Shown one piece after another: positions 1-10,685 of a stretch of DNA of 64,000 nucleotides. The stretch spans positions 16,255 to 80,254 of the forward strand of contig LRMT01000145.1 of assembly GCA_001725945.1 (NCBI GenBank), in the 5' to 3' direction. The DNA comes from Cupriavidus sp. UYMMa02A. Its GTDB lineage: Bacteria; Pseudomonadota; Gammaproteobacteria; Burkholderiales; Burkholderiaceae. The stretch's first letter is position 1. Each line of letters opens with the position of its first letter. The translations under genes were made by a program, and so were the position numbers. Under the pieces are notes generated by a model. It was not told where the DNA came from. It saw only the letters and a list, made by a program, of their open reading frames with translations, and did not search any database.

Positions 1-135
1 CAGTATGGCGAGCGCTTCCACCAGGCCCTTACGAACCGCCCACGAGCCGGCGTTCACCGGCGGGTTGTCAATTTCCAGCACCAGAACGTCGCCATGGCAC
101 TCGGTGCGAATCGCACTGTTGATTGTTACTTTCAT
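1..135 (-). CDS. 3-hydroxyacyl-CoA dehydrogenase / enoyl-CoA hydratase, N-terminal fragment
   Basis: Only the first 45 codons lie in the window; the gene continues past position 1. The start ATG is at 135-133. The N-terminus, with a VLVLEIDNPPVNAG-type first strand, is typical of the crotonase half of FadB/FadJ-like multifunctional beta-oxidation enzymes, which hydrate enoyl-CoA and oxidise 3-hydroxyacyl-CoA. A stand-alone crotonase cannot be excluded because the dehydrogenase part is not visible. It is the last gene seen of a minus-strand group with the DUF35 and thiolase-like genes, 159 bp downstream of the latter. Those 159 bp hold no recognisable gene. Confidence 0.75.
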   Translation of the reverse strand, partial: MKVTINSAIRTECHGDVLVLEIDNPPVNAGSWAVRKGLVEALAIL

Positions 136-294
136 CTGGAACCTCCCTCAAACCTCTCCCTGGCGCTTGCGCGCGGGCGCTTGGTATTGATCAGCATTCG
201 CCTACGAGCCGAAGCGTTCGAGCAGGCCGACTTCCTGGCGGAACGCCAGTTTCCCTGCCAAAAGACAAATCCATGGGATGTCTCCTGATGGAAG

Positions 295-1448
295 TTACAG
301 GGTCTCCCGGGTACCCAGCACCACGGTCGCCTGGCTGGACAACTCGCCACCATTGCCGTGCGCAAGCGCCAGCGTGGCCGAGTCCACCTGGCGCGCGCCG
401 GCCCTGCCCATCAGTTGCTCGGTGGCCTCAACCATGGCGAAGAGGCCATACATGCCGGGGTGCACGCATGACAGGCCGCCGCCGTTGGTGTTCACCGGCA
501 GCGCACCGCCGGGCGCAATGCGGCCGCCTTCCACGAAGCTGGCGCCTTCCCCCTTGCGCAAAAGCCAAGATCCTCGAGGAACAGCAAGGTGTTGATGGTG
601 AAAGCGTCATAAAGCTGCACGACGTCGATGTCCTGCGCCCGCACGCCCGCCTGCTCGAACGCGCGCCGACCGGACAGGCGCGCTGCCGTATGGGTCAGAT
701 CGGGCATGGCGGTAATGTCCCGGTGCTCGGTCGCCGCGGCGGCGCCAAGCAGGTACACAGGTGTGCGCGTGAGATCGCTGGCGCGGTCCGCACGCACCAT
801 CACCACGGCCGCCGCGCCGTCCGTCACCAGGCAACAGTCGCGCACGCCCAGTGGATCGGCCACCATGCGCGCGCCAAGGTAGTCATCCATCGTCATCGGG
901 TCGCGCGCGAAGGCGTCGGGGTTGAGCTGGGCCCATTGCCGCGCCGCCAGCGCGACCTCGCCAAGTTGCTCGCGCTTCAAGCCGTACGCGTGCTTGTAAC
1001 GCGCCGCCGCCATCGCATACGCGCCGACAGGCCGGGGCAGCTTGTAGGGGGCCTCGAAGGCGTTCTGCCGCATCGACATGACCAGGCCGCCGGCTGCGCT
1101 ACGCTGATTGCTGCCATAGGCAATCAGCGCCACGTTGCACTGCCCGGTGGCCAGGGCCAGCGCTGCCCACATGGCATGGGTCATGAACGCCGAGCCACCT
1201 GTCCGGTTGTTCTCGGTCAGCCGCGGCGATATGCCCAGATATTCCGCCAGGCCGAGGCCGGACATGAAATCGTCCGGCAGGGCCACGAAAAGTCCGTCGA
1301 CATCGGCCGGCGTCAGCCCGACCTGATCCAGCGCTTTGAGGCTGGCGCCCACCGCCCGCTCCATGGAGCTCTGTCCTGGCGCTACTCCCATGCCATGGGT
1401 TGCAGCGGCTACGATCGCGGCTTCGCCGCGCGGGAAGCGGTCGTTCAT
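295..1448 (-). CDS. thiolase-like protein (lipid-transfer/SCP-x type), frameshifted
   Basis: Thiolase-superfamily protein of about 384 residues once one frameshift is bridged. The start ATG at 1448 overlaps the stop of the upstream DUF35 gene. The frame breaks near 555, where five Gs stand and six would restore similarity. The usual nucleophilic-cysteine segment reads TGGSAFMTH, so the thiolase Cys is absent. A VHPGMYG segment takes the place of the usual His-containing GHP motif, and QLYDAFT follows the pattern of SCP-x thiolase-like proteins. Cysteine-less thiolase-like proteins paired with a DUF35 partner include the steroid side-chain aldolase Ltp2. A retro-aldol C-C lyase is therefore at least as likely as a thiolase. 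The substrate is unknown. Confidence 0.8.
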
Positions 1449-1824
1449 GGCGCTACCTCCGCGACGGCATCGAACACCAGCAGCGGCTTGCCTTCGGCCT
1501 GCGCGACGCGCGCGCGTACCGGCATCCCGATGCGCACGGCATCCGGCTCGATGCCTTCCACCCGGCTCATCAGGCGCGGCCCCTCCGCGAGCGTGATCAG
1601 GGCGACGTTGTAGCTCGGCTGCGGCGGCTTTGCGCGCACCGTGGTCATTGCGTAGACCGTGCCCTCGCCGGAGGCAGCCACCCATTCCAGGTCACGGCTG
1701 CCGGTGCGCGGCTCGGCCACCCGGGGAAAAACACATACTGCCCGCTGCTGCGCGAGCGCTGCAGCATGAAACGTCCCTGCGCCAGGAAGGCGAGGTACTC
1801 CTCTTCCAATCGGTTTCCACTCAT
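1445..1824 (-). CDS. DUF35 / OB-fold acyl-CoA-associated protein, frameshifted
   Basis: Small protein of about 126 residues of the DUF35 family (N-terminal rubredoxin-like zinc ribbon, C-terminal OB fold), which forms complexes with thiolase-like enzymes. The start MSGNRLEEEY is at 1824. The frame is lost near 1724 at a C4 run where C5 would restore it. The continuation from MAEPRTGS to the stop is the OB-fold half. The positions that usually carry two CxxC zinc pairs read RSRSSG and PRTGS here, so none of the four cysteines is present. It lies immediately upstream of, and overlaps, the thiolase-like gene, as expected for a heterodimer. It diverges from the IclR gene at 1944. Confidence 0.75.
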
Positions 1825-1943
1825 GTCGATCTCACAATGGCCATTGACCCGCTGCGATTTCATGACATGCACGGAGATCCACCAATGAAAATGATCCCGA
1901 ATGCCTATAATGTGGGCAAAAACTCATCCGGAGACGGAAACAC

Positions 1944-2693
1944 GTGGCACCGCCATCATCGACGCCCGCTGGCGTCCAAAGCCTTGAGCGCGTTTTTTCC
2001 ATCCTGGCGCTGCTGGCCGACCACCATGTCATCGGCATGTCGCTGCGCCAGCTCGTGGAACTCACCGGGCTGAGCCGCGCGACAGCGCAGCGCATGATCG
2101 CCTTCCTGCTTCAACTCCATTACGTGGAGCAGGATCCCAAGACGCGCAACTTCCGCCTGGGCACCGCTGCCATGTTCCTGGGGCTGCGCACCATGTCACG
2201 CCCACCCCTGGTTCAGCTACCTCCCTACCACTACTGCGTGCCGCTGGCACGGCGTAGCGGCGAGGGTGTGTTCCTGGTCATCGGCATCGGCGACTACAGC
2301 TACAACCTGCATCTGGAACAGGTCCCGCCGCAGAACCCCGATCTGATGAGCCTGGTGGGCCAGACTCGTCTCCTTGGGCTGGGCATCGGCAGCCTGTCAT
2401 TGCTGTCCACCATGACCAACGCCGAGATTCGCCAGCACCATGAACGCCATGCGGCCGAATACCATAGCCATGGCCTGACCATCGCCCGCATCCTTACCGG
2501 TGTTGAACGCAGCCGGCAGCTGGGTTACACGCTTGCCGCAGGCTTCGGCGTTGCGGGCGTCGGCCATGCCTTTGCCGTCCCGTCCGGATTCGCGGCGATC
2601 AGTATGGTCTTTCCTACCCGCATGCCGCTGTCTCGCCGGCATGAACTTGGTTCTCTGATCGTCGAAGAGGTGAATTCCCAAGCCACGAGCTGA
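1944..2693 (+). CDS. IclR family transcriptional regulator
   Basis: Regulator of 249 residues with a winged helix-turn-helix at about residues 10-75 (SLRQLVELTGLSRATAQRM) and a C-terminal IclR effector domain. I chose the GTG start at 1944, preceded by GGAGA at 1930-1934; no in-frame ATG lies near. The gene is intact. It sits between the divergent DUF35/thiolase-like genes and the co-directional acyl-CoA ligase and Atu-like genes, so it probably controls one or both in response to a pathway acid or CoA ester. The 119 bp divergent region holds a TATAAT at 1906-1911 facing this gene, without a convincing -35 box. Confidence 0.88.
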   Translation: MAPPSSTPAGVQSLERVFSILALLADHHVIGMSLRQLVELTGLSRATAQRMIAFLLQLHYVEQDPKTRNFRLGTAAMFLGLRTMSRPPLVQLPPYHYCVPLARRSGEGVFLVIGIGDYSYNLHLEQVPPQNPDLMSLVGQTRLLGLGIGSLSLLSTMTNAEIRQHHERHAAEYHSHGLTIARILTGVERSRQLGYTLAAGFGVAGVGHAFAVPSGFAAISMVFPTRMPLSRRHELGSLIVEEVNSQATS

Positions 2694-2822
2694 AGCGGGA
2701 CAGCAACCGCCTTGCCCGGGCTGGTGCCCATATCATGGGCAAAAGACGATATAGCCGTTGAAGTCGCCGTCGCTTTCGCATGAAATCTCCTGCACATCAG
2801 AAGAATTCCACAGGAGACAGGC

Positions 2823-4944
2823 ATGCCGGAACCACAGCATCGGCTTGAGGCCGTACTGAACCCGTCCTCAATCGCCATCCTCGGCGCATCAGGCAACCCA
2901 GAACGCATCGGCGGTATCGCACTAGACCACCTCGGCCGGCTCGGCTTCACCGGCCAGGTCTTCCCGGTCAATCCCAAGTACGCAGAGCTCGGCGGGCGCC
3001 AATGCTATCCCGACGTCGAGTCGTTGCCGACGGCGCCAGATGTGGCCGTGCTCGCGCTCGCGGCCGAAGACGTGCTGCCTATGCTCGAACGCTGCCACGC
3101 CAAGGGTATTCCGGCCGCGATCATCTATGCCGCCGGCTACGCGGAGGTCGGCGGCGAAGGTGCCGTGCGGCAACAGCAGCTGGTGGATTTTTCCCGGCGC
3201 ACGGGCATGCGGATCGTCGGCCCCAACTGCATGGGGTTGGGCAATCTGGCAACCAGCGCGATCACGTCGTTCGTGCCCACCTTCAGGACGTTTCCGCCAG
3301 ACGACCGGTCTGGTCATGTCAGCCTGGTCACGCAAAGCGGCAGCATGTGCTCGGACATCTACGTGACCGGCTGGATGATGGACATGCGCTTCCGGCACTT
3401 CATCAATACCGGCAACGAAGCCTGTCTCGATTTTTCCGATTACCTCGACTACCTGGTTGAGGACCATGGCACGCAAGCCATCGCCGGCTACGTGGAGGGC
3501 CTGCGCGACGGCGAGAATTTTGTCTCGGCCGCAACGCGGCTGCGTGAGGCAGACAAGCCCCTGATCCTGCTCAAGGCCGGCGAAAGTGAGCGCGGCTCGG
3601 AGGTCACCCAGTCACACACGGCCGCGCTGGCGGGAAACCGGGCCGTCTATCGCGCGGCATTCGCCCAGTTGGGCGTGATGCAGGCCCGGCATACGGTACA
3701 CCTTGCCGACCTGGCCTACCTGTCCCGTTTCCAGCGCGGCAAGCGCCTGGGATCGCGCGTCGTGGTGGCGTCGATCTCGGGGGCCATGGGCGCCGTGACC
3801 GCCGACTTGCTGAGCGCGCAGGATCTGGAGCTCCCGACGCTGTCGCAGGCATGCCAGCAGAAGCTGCTGGGCAGCGTGCCCGGCATCGCGATGGTCTGCA
3901 ACCCCGTGGACATGACCGGCCAGCTGTTCAGCCGCAACCGCCTGGCCACCGAAGTGCTGCAGACGATCATGGCCGACGACGTTGCCGACGTCCTGCTTGT
4001 GTTTGCCACGGGCTCCCTCTATGAACGGATCGCCCCCGAGCTGATCGAGGTGGCGGCACATACTGACTGCCTGGTTGCCGTCATCGCCACGTCGGGCAGC
4101 GCCGATACCAAACGGCAACTCGAGGCAGCGGGCATTCCCGTATTTCCCGATGCCGCGCGTGCCACCGAGGCGCTCGGCACCGCTGTGCGGTGGGCTGAGG
4201 GTTCGGCACGGACCGCGCACTGGAGAGCGCTGCGCAAGGCGGCCGCAGCAGCCAACACTGCCGTCTCCCCGCCACCGGCGCGCGCCGACGAACATCAGGT
4301 CAAGCAGTGGCTTGCGAAGTTCGGAGTACCGGTCGGCCACGCCGAAGTGGTGCGCGACGCAACCCAGGCCAAAGCTGCCGCCCTGCGCCTGGGCGGACCG
4401 CTGGCCATGAAGATCCTGAGCCCGGACATCGCGCACAAGACCGAGGCAGGTGGCGTGCGCCTGAACCTGGGTTGTGACGATGTGGCACAGGCGGCGCAGC
4501 AGATGCTGGACACGGTATCCGCCGCCGCGCCGGACGCGAGTTGCGGGGTCGTGTTGCTGCAGCCGATGGAGCAAGGCGTGTGCGAGCTCATCATCGGCGT
4601 CACCCGGGATCCGTGTTCGGCCTCACCATGACAGTCGGCCTCGGCGGCGTCATGACGGAGCTGTTCCAGGATGTCTCGCACCGGCTGCTTCCCGTTGACG
4701 CGGGCATGGCGCACGAGATGCTGCGGGAGCTGCGCGCCTATCGCCTGATGCAGGCTTCCGGGGCAAGCCGCCGGCCGACATCGACGCCGCGGCGCAGGCC
4801 ATCGTCGCTGTCTCGACGGCGGCCATGGCTGCCGGCAGCACGCTCGCCGAACTGGAAATCAACCCTCTGCTGGTCAGGCCACAGGGTCAGGGCGCCGTTG
4901 CCCTCGATGCCCTCCTGACCTTCAACGAAGCCGCCGCATCATGA
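2823..4944 (+). CDS. acyl-CoA ligase, ADP-forming (acetate--CoA ligase family), two frameshifts
   Basis: NDP-forming acyl-CoA synthetase of about 707 residues that makes a CoA thioester from an organic acid with ATP. Order: CoA-binding Rossmann domain (IAILGASGNPERIG near residue 20), succinyl-CoA-ligase-like domain with the phospho-histidine loop SHTAALAG, and a C-terminal ATP-grasp domain (AMKILSPDIAHKTEAGGV). A GGAGA ribosome site lies 6-10 bp before the ATG. The frame is lost near 4612 (G for GG) and near 4756 (GG for GGG), after which the ATP-grasp part reads on to a TGA at 4942. The stop overlaps the next start as ATGA, so it belongs to the carboxylase operon and probably activates the substrate. 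Confidence 0.85.
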
Positions 4945-6554
4945 CGCCAATCGAATCACGTATTGACACCAGCCAGCCGACGTTCGCAGAGCAGCGGCGG
5001 AGCATGCTGGCGCTGTCCGAGCGCCTGCGCGAGCTTGAGCAACGCTCGCGCGACACCTCGTACAAGGCCAAGGCCGTTTTCGACAAGCGCGGCGCCCTGC
5101 TTCCTCGCGAGCGCGTGGCCCGCCTGCTCGATCCCGGCGCACCGTTCCTGGAAATCGGCAATATGGCCGGGTACTGCACCGATGACGCCGACCCTGATAC
5201 CTCGGTGCCGGGCGGTGGCCAGATTGTCGGGATCGGCTTCGTATCCGGGGTGCGTTGCATGGTGGTGGCGTCGGATTCGGCCATTAATGCCGGCGCGTTC
5301 GTGGACGCGGGCAGCAGGAAGGTGTTGCGCGCTCAGGAGATCGCGCTGCAGAACCGGCTGCCGTTCATCCATCTGGTCGAATCTGCTGGGGCCAACCTGC
5401 GCGCTTATCGTGTGGAGCGCTTTATCCGCGGTGGCGGACTGTTTTACAACCTGGCCCGGCTATCGGCAGCCGGGTTGCCGGTGATCACGGTAGTCCATGG
5501 TTCGTCGACGGCCGGCGGCGCTTACATGCCCGGCTTGTCGGACTACGTGGTCATGGTGCGCGAGCGCGCGCGCGCCTTCCTTGCCGGCCCGCCGCTGCTG
5601 AAGGCCGCAACGGGAGAGATCGCCACCGACGAGGAGCTGGGCGGCGCGGATATGCACGCCCAGGTCAGCGGCCTCGCCGAGTACGTCGGCGAGGATGACG
5701 CACATGCGATCGCCATTGCCCGCGATATCGTGGCGGCGCTGGACTGGCCGGACCTTGCCTCGCCGTTGCCGGGCAAGCCGCCTGCGCTGGACCCGGACGA
5801 GCTGGCGGGCGTCATGCCGCTGGACGTCAAGAAGCCGGTCGACATGCGCGAAATCATCGCCCGCATCGTCGACGAATCGGCCTGGCTCGCCTTCAAGCCC
5901 GACTACGGCGTTTCCACGCTGTGCGGACATGCCCGGATCCAGGGCCAGGCGGTGGGCATCATTACCAACAACGGGCCGATCGATCCGGCGGGCGCCACCA
6001 AGGCGGCGCAGTTTATCCAGCTCTGCAACCAGTCGGCGACGCCGATCGTATTCATGCAGAACACGACCGGCTTCATTGTCGGACGGATGTCCGAAGAGGC
6101 CGGGATGATCAAGCATGGATCGAAGATGATCCAGGCGCTATCCAACTCCCGTGTCCCGCATATCACGCTGTATTGCGGCGCTTCATTCGGTGCAGGCAAT
6201 TACGGCATGTGCGGCCAGTCGTTCCGGCCGCACTTCAGCTTCTCCTGGCCCAACGCCAAGACCGCCGTCATGGGCGGCGAGCAGGCTGCCATGACGATGG
6301 AAATCGTCGCGCGCCAGCAGGCTGAACGCAAAGGCCGCCCGGTCGATGAGGAGGCGCTGGCCAGGCAGAAGCGCGAGATCATTGCCACCTTCGAGCGGCA
6401 GGCCAGCGCCTTCATTACCAGCGGACTGATGCTCGACGATGGAATGATCGACCCGCGCGATACACGCGCCGTGCTGGCATTCGTGCTGGGCACCGCGCGC
6501 GAAGGCATGCGCCGCGACACCAACCCCGTGCAGTTCGGTGTTGCCCGCTTCTGA
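4941..6554 (+). CDS. acyl-CoA carboxylase, carboxyltransferase (beta) subunit, AtuC-like
   Basis: Intact 537-residue carboxyltransferase of the methylcrotonyl-/geranyl-CoA carboxylase family. It moves CO2 from carboxybiotin to an acyl-CoA. The two crotonase-like halves are clear: LLPRERVARLLDPG and GGGQIVGIGFVSGV near the N-terminus, the oxyanion segment SSTAGGAYMPG in the middle, and GASFGAGNYGMCG in the C-terminal half. The segment GADMHAQVSGLAEY is typical of these beta subunits. With AtuA and a biotin-bearing alpha subunit downstream, the geranyl-CoA carboxylase branch is favoured over methylcrotonyl-CoA, but the substrate cannot be read from sequence. Confidence 0.88.
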   Translation: MTPIESRIDTSQPTFAEQRRSMLALSERLRELEQRSRDTSYKAKAVFDKRGALLPRERVARLLDPGAPFLEIGNMAGYCTDDADPDTSVPGGGQIVGIGFVSGVRCMVVASDSAINAGAFVDAGSRKVLRAQEIALQNRLPFIHLVESAGANLRAYRVERFIRGGGLFYNLARLSAAGLPVITVVHGSSTAGGAYMPGLSDYVVMVRERARAFLAGPPLLKAATGEIATDEELGGADMHAQVSGLAEYVGEDDAHAIAIARDIVAALDWPDLASPLPGKPPALDPDELAGVMPLDVKKPVDMREIIARIVDESAWLAFKPDYGVSTLCGHARIQGQAVGIITNNGPIDPAGATKAAQFIQLCNQSATPIVFMQNTTGFIVGRMSEEAGMIKHGSKMIQALSNSRVPHITLYCGASFGAGNYGMCGQSFRPHFSFSWPNAKTAVMGGEQAAMTMEIVARQQAERKGRPVDEEALARQKREIIATFERQASAFITSGLMLDDGMIDPRDTRAVLAFVLGTAREGMRRDTNPVQFGVARF

Positions 6555-6589
6555 TTCCCTGATTTCCTGATCAATTCCGGACAAGTCAA

Positions 6590-7746
6590 ATGTACAAAGA
6601 AGACCACCACAGCATCATGCAGAGTATCCGCCGCTTCCTGGCCAGCGAAGTGGATCCCTTTGTTGATGAATGGGAAGCCGCCGAGATCTTTCCGGCCCAT
6701 GCGCTGTTCAAGAAGATGGGTGACCTTGGCTTCCTGGGCATCAACAAGCCGACCGAGTACGGCGGCCTGGGCCTCGACTTTTCCTACGCGGTCGCCGCTG
6801 GAGAGGCAATGGGCTATGTGCGCGCCCAGGGCGTCAGCATGGGGGTCGGCGTGCAAACCGACATGGCGACCCCCGCACTGACCGCGTTTGGCTCGGAAGA
6901 ACTCAAGCGCGAGTTCCTGGTTCCCGCGATTGCCGGGGAGGTCGTGGTATCGATCGGCGTCTCGGAACAGGGTGCCGGCTCCGACGTAGCGTCCCTCAAG
7001 ACCCGTGCAAGGCGCGATGGCGACGACTATGTGATCTCCGGCTCCAAGATGTGGATCACCAACGGTACCCAGGCGGACTGGATCTGCCTGTTGTGCAATA
7101 CCTCGGATGGACCTTCCCACAAGAACAAGTCCCTGATCATCGTGCCGCTGAAGGACGGCGGCAAGCAGGCCAAGGGCATCGAAGTCCAGAAGATCAAGAA
7201 ATTTGGCATGTGGTGCTCCGACACCGCGCAGATCTTCTTCGACGAGGTGCGTGTCCCGGTACGCCACCGCATCGGCGAGGAAGGCATGGGCTTCATCTAC
7301 CAGATGAAGCAGTTCCAGGAAGAACGCCTCGGTGCCGCCGCGCGCCGCCTTGCCGCGATCCAGCTCATCGACGAGACCGCGAATTACCTGCGCCAGCGCA
7401 CGGCTTTCGGCAAGCCGCTGCTGGACAACCAGTTCATCCAGTTCAAGCTGGCCGAGCTCAAGACTGAACTGGAAGCGCTGCGCGGCCTGGTCTACATGGC
7501 CACGCAGACCTACATCAACGGTGGCGACGTGGTCGAGCTCGCGTCCATGGCCAAGCTCAAGGCGGGCCGCTATCCCGCGAGATCGCCGAATGGTGCATGC
7601 AGTTCCAGGGCGGCATGGGGTACACCTGGGACAACCCGGTCTCGCGTGCCTACCGCGACTTCCGGCTCGGCTCCATCGGCGGCGGAGCCGACGAAGTCAT
7701 GATGCAGGTGATCGCCAAGCAGATGGGCCTGATGGGTTCGCGCTGA
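6590..7746 (+). CDS. acyl-CoA dehydrogenase, AtuD-like, frameshifted
   Basis: FAD-dependent acyl-CoA dehydrogenase of about 385 residues, forming the 2,3-enoyl-CoA that the carboxylase needs. Visible signatures are VSIGVSEQGAGSD and KMWITNGTQADWICL in the middle domain and an ARRLAAIQ helix. The C-terminal block with MQFQGGMGY, YRDFRLGSIGGGADEVM lies in the next frame after a break near 7573, where CC has become C. It is 35 bp after the carboxyltransferase gene and 12 bp before the hydratase gene, so it is co-transcribed. Citronellyl-CoA dehydrogenase (AtuD) is the context-based assignment; other branched acyl-CoAs are possible. Confidence 0.85.
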
Positions 7747-7758
7747 GAACGGACGCTG

Positions 7759-8700
7759 ATGACCATGGAATCCCTGAGCCAGTTCCGTTCCCTTGTCGTG
7801 CGCCGTTTGCACGGCGTGCTTTTTATCACCCTCAACCAACCGGCAAGCCGCAATGCGCTGAGCCCCGAGCTACTGGCCGAGATTTCGCAGGTCCTGGAAA
7901 TGGCTGAGCAAGACAGCCATACGCGCGCGCTGGTGCTGCGCGGAGCGGGCGCAATGTTCTGCGCGGGCGGCAATATCGGCGGCTTCCGCGAGAGCCTGGC
8001 GGCGCCCGGCTCCGGGGATCCCATTGCCAGCCGCAACCGCCAGTTCGGCCATTTCATGCAACGTCTCGCCATGGTGCCGGTGCCCGTACTCGCGGTGGTG
8101 GAAGGCGCAGCCATGGGCGGTGGTGTCGGGCTGGTCTGCGCAGCCGACCTGGTACTGGCCACGCACGCTGCCCGGTTCGCGTTGTCGGAAACGAGCCTTG
8201 GCGTCATTGCCGCGCAGATCGCCCCCTTCGTCGTGGCGCGGATCGGTGCGGCCGCGACGCGGCGCCTGGGCCTCAGCGGCGAACGCATCAGCGGCACCGC
8301 AGCGGTGGCCATTGGCCTGGTCGACGCGCTGGCCGAGGACAGCGAAGGCCTCGACGCGCTCGAAGCAGAATGGCTGACCCGTATCGGACGATGCGCCCCT
8401 GGCGCCAACCGCGTCTTCAAGTCGCTGGTGGCGCGCTGCACGAGCGAGCCCGCGGCGCCATTGCTGGACGATGCGGCAATGCTGTTTGCCCAATGCCTGC
8501 GCCACGAAGGCGCGGAAGGCACGTCGGCGTTCCGGGAACGCGTGATGCGCGCTGGTGCGTCGGGTTCGACGCCGACATGGTCCGCACCGCCCACGCCGTT
8601 CCCGCGGCATCGCCGCCAGGCGCTGACCCTGCCAAAGATACCGCATCGCAACCCGCGCCGCGCCGCGACGCATCCGATCGCGTGCGCACCACGGAGGTAG
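7759..8700 (+). CDS. enoyl-CoA hydratase/isomerase (crotonase), AtuE-like
   Basis: Crotonase-fold protein with both oxyanion-hole segments: GAGAMFCAGGNIGGF at about residues 62-76 and VEGAAMGGGVGLVCAADL at about 112-129. By context it is the isohexenylglutaconyl-CoA hydratase-like step after carboxylation. The family signal ends near EGTSAFRE (about 8545). Beyond that, two frames stay open: this one to a TAG at 8698, and the alternative frame to a TGA at 8706 that overlaps the next ATG. A lost or gained base near 8545 is likely, so the last 45-50 residues are unreliable. Confidence 0.8.
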   Translation: MTMESLSQFRSLVVRRLHGVLFITLNQPASRNALSPELLAEISQVLEMAEQDSHTRALVLRGAGAMFCAGGNIGGFRESLAAPGSGDPIASRNRQFGHFMQRLAMVPVPVLAVVEGAAMGGGVGLVCAADLVLATHAARFALSETSLGVIAAQIAPFVVARIGAAATRRLGLSGERISGTAAVAIGLVDALAEDSEGLDALEAEWLTRIGRCAPGANRVFKSLVARCTSEPAAPLLDDAAMLFAQCLRHEGAEGTSAFRERVMRAGASGSTPTWSAPPTPFPRHRRQALTLPKIPHRNPRRAATHPIACAPRR

Positions 8701-8704
8701 ACCG

Positions 8705-10685
8705 ATGAGCACTCAAGCCAGACCCTTCCATACCTTGCTGGTCGCGAACCGCGGGGAAATCGCGATTCGTGTCATGCGCACGGCGCGCCGCCTCGGCCTG
8801 CGCACCGTGGCCATCTATTCGGACGCCGATCGCGCCAGCCCCCATGTCTTCGAGGCCGACACTGCTGTCTGCGTCGGCCCTGCCGCGCCCCGGGAGTCCT
8901 ATCTCAACATCGACGCCATCCTGCAGGCCGCGCAGTCTGCGGGGGCGGATGCGGTGCACCCGGGCTATGGCTTCCTGGCCGAGAACGAGCACTTCGCGGA
9001 CGCAGTCACCCGTGCGGGACTGGTCTTTGTCGGCCCCTCCGCCAATGCCATTCGCGCAATGGGGAACAAGGCGGAAGCCAAGCGCCTGATGCTGGCCGCA
9101 GGCATGCCTTGCGTGCCTGGCTATCAGGGCGAGGACCAGAGCGATGCCACCCTCCTTGCTGCCGCCGGCGAAATCGGGTTTCCCATCATGGTCAAGGCAC
9201 GGCCGGCGGCGGCGGGCGCGGCATGCGGCTGGTGCACGCTGCCGCGGACCTGCCCGCGGCCCTGACCAGCGCACGCTCCGAGGCTCTCACCGCCTTTGGC
9301 TCCGGTGAACTGATCCTGGAGCGCGCGGTGCTGGAACCCCGCCACATCGAGATTCAGGTGCTCGCCGATCATCGCGGTCACGCCATCCATCTGGGCGAGC
9401 GCGACTGTTCCGTGCAGCGCCGGCACCAGAAGCTGATCGAAGAGGCGCCTTCCCCCGCGGTCAGCCCGGAGCTGCGCGAAACCATGGGGACCGCGGCGGT
9501 CAGGGCGGCGCGCAAGATCGGCTACGTGGGCGCCGGCACCATGGAGTTCCTGCTGGACCGCTCGGGCAACTTCTATTTCATGGAGATGAACACCCGGCTC
9601 CAGGTCGAACATGCGGTGACCGAAGCCATCACCGGCCTGGACCTGGTGGAATGGCAGTTGCGTGTCGCCAGCGGCGAGCCGCTGCCCTTCAGCCAGGCCT
9701 CCATCACGCTGGACGGCCATGCGATCGAAGTGCGCCTGACTGCCGAGGATGTGGCCGCAGGCTTCCTGCCACAGGGCGGAGCGGTGCTGCGCTGGCGGCC
9801 CCCAGGCGACAGGCATGACGTGCGCGTCGATCACGGACTCCGCGAAGGCGGTACGGTACCGCCTCACTATGACTCGATGGTGGCCAAGCTTGTGGCGCAC
9901 GGCCGCACACGTGAGGAAGCGCGCCGCAAGCTGCTCAGCGCCGTACAAGACTGCGTGCTGCTGGGTGTGGAAAGCAACCAGCGCTTCCTGGCCGATTGCC
10001 TGGCACACCCCGTGTTTGCCGGCGGCGAGGTTCACACCAGCTTCATTGCCCAGCATATGGGCGAGGCGCTGGCACCGCCGTGCCCCGATGTCGAGACGAT
10101 TGCCATTGCGGCACTATGCGCGGCCGGACTTCCGGAACGCGAGCCACTTCGCCTGAGCCACACGGTGTCGACAGTAGACCTGGAGCTTGGCAAGCACAGG
10201 TGGCGCATCGAACTGGAACCCGCCAGCGACGGCACCAGAGCCACGGTATGGCACGAGGCGCAGCCCCATGCCATGCGCCTCGCCATCGTGCGGCCGCCGG
10301 CCGACGGCGTGTTCTGGATCGAGTGCGGCGCACAGGTGCACAAGGTGGTCCTGGCCCGGGACGCCGACGGCATCCACCTCTTCGTGCGGGGACGCGCCTG
10401 GCGCTTCCGTCCGACCGACCCGCGCCGGCGCGCGCCAAGGAGGCGGGCAGCGGCGCCGTGACCGCGCCCCTGACAGGCCGCATCCGCGGCCATCCACGTC
10501 TCGTCGGCGATGTGGTAGCAGCCGGGCAAGCGCTGGTGGTCATGGAGGCCATGAAGATGGAGCACACGCTGACCGCGCCGTTCGCAGGCCAGATCACGGA
10601 ACTGTCGGGGCAGGTGGGCGCCCTGGCGCGGGCGGGCGGGAAGCTGGTCCATGTACAGCCTGTCACCGAGGAGGAGCCGGCATGA
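8705..10685 (+). CDS. biotin-dependent acyl-CoA carboxylase alpha subunit, AtuF-like, two frameshifts
   Basis: Biotin carboxylase plus biotin carrier, about 660 residues. Order: N-terminal carboxylase domain (LLVANRGEIAIRVMRTARRLG), ATP-grasp with glycine-rich loop near residues 165-175, catalytic segment FMEMNTRLQVEHAVTE, biotin carboxylase C-terminal domain, and a carrier domain with VMEAMKMEHT. The biotinylated lysine is about residue 618. The frame breaks near 9205 in the ATP loop and near 10427 at a C3 run that needs C4; both are single missing bases. It overlaps the upstream gene by context and the downstream AtuA gene as ATGA. It pairs with the beta subunit at 4941 to form a carboxylase. 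Confidence 0.87.

Noticed and set aside
123..1613. 496-codon open frame opposite the DUF35 and thiolase-like genes
   Set aside because: Antisense shadow in GC-rich DNA. Composition is Arg/His-rich, without family similarity, and the minus-strand proteins are clear.
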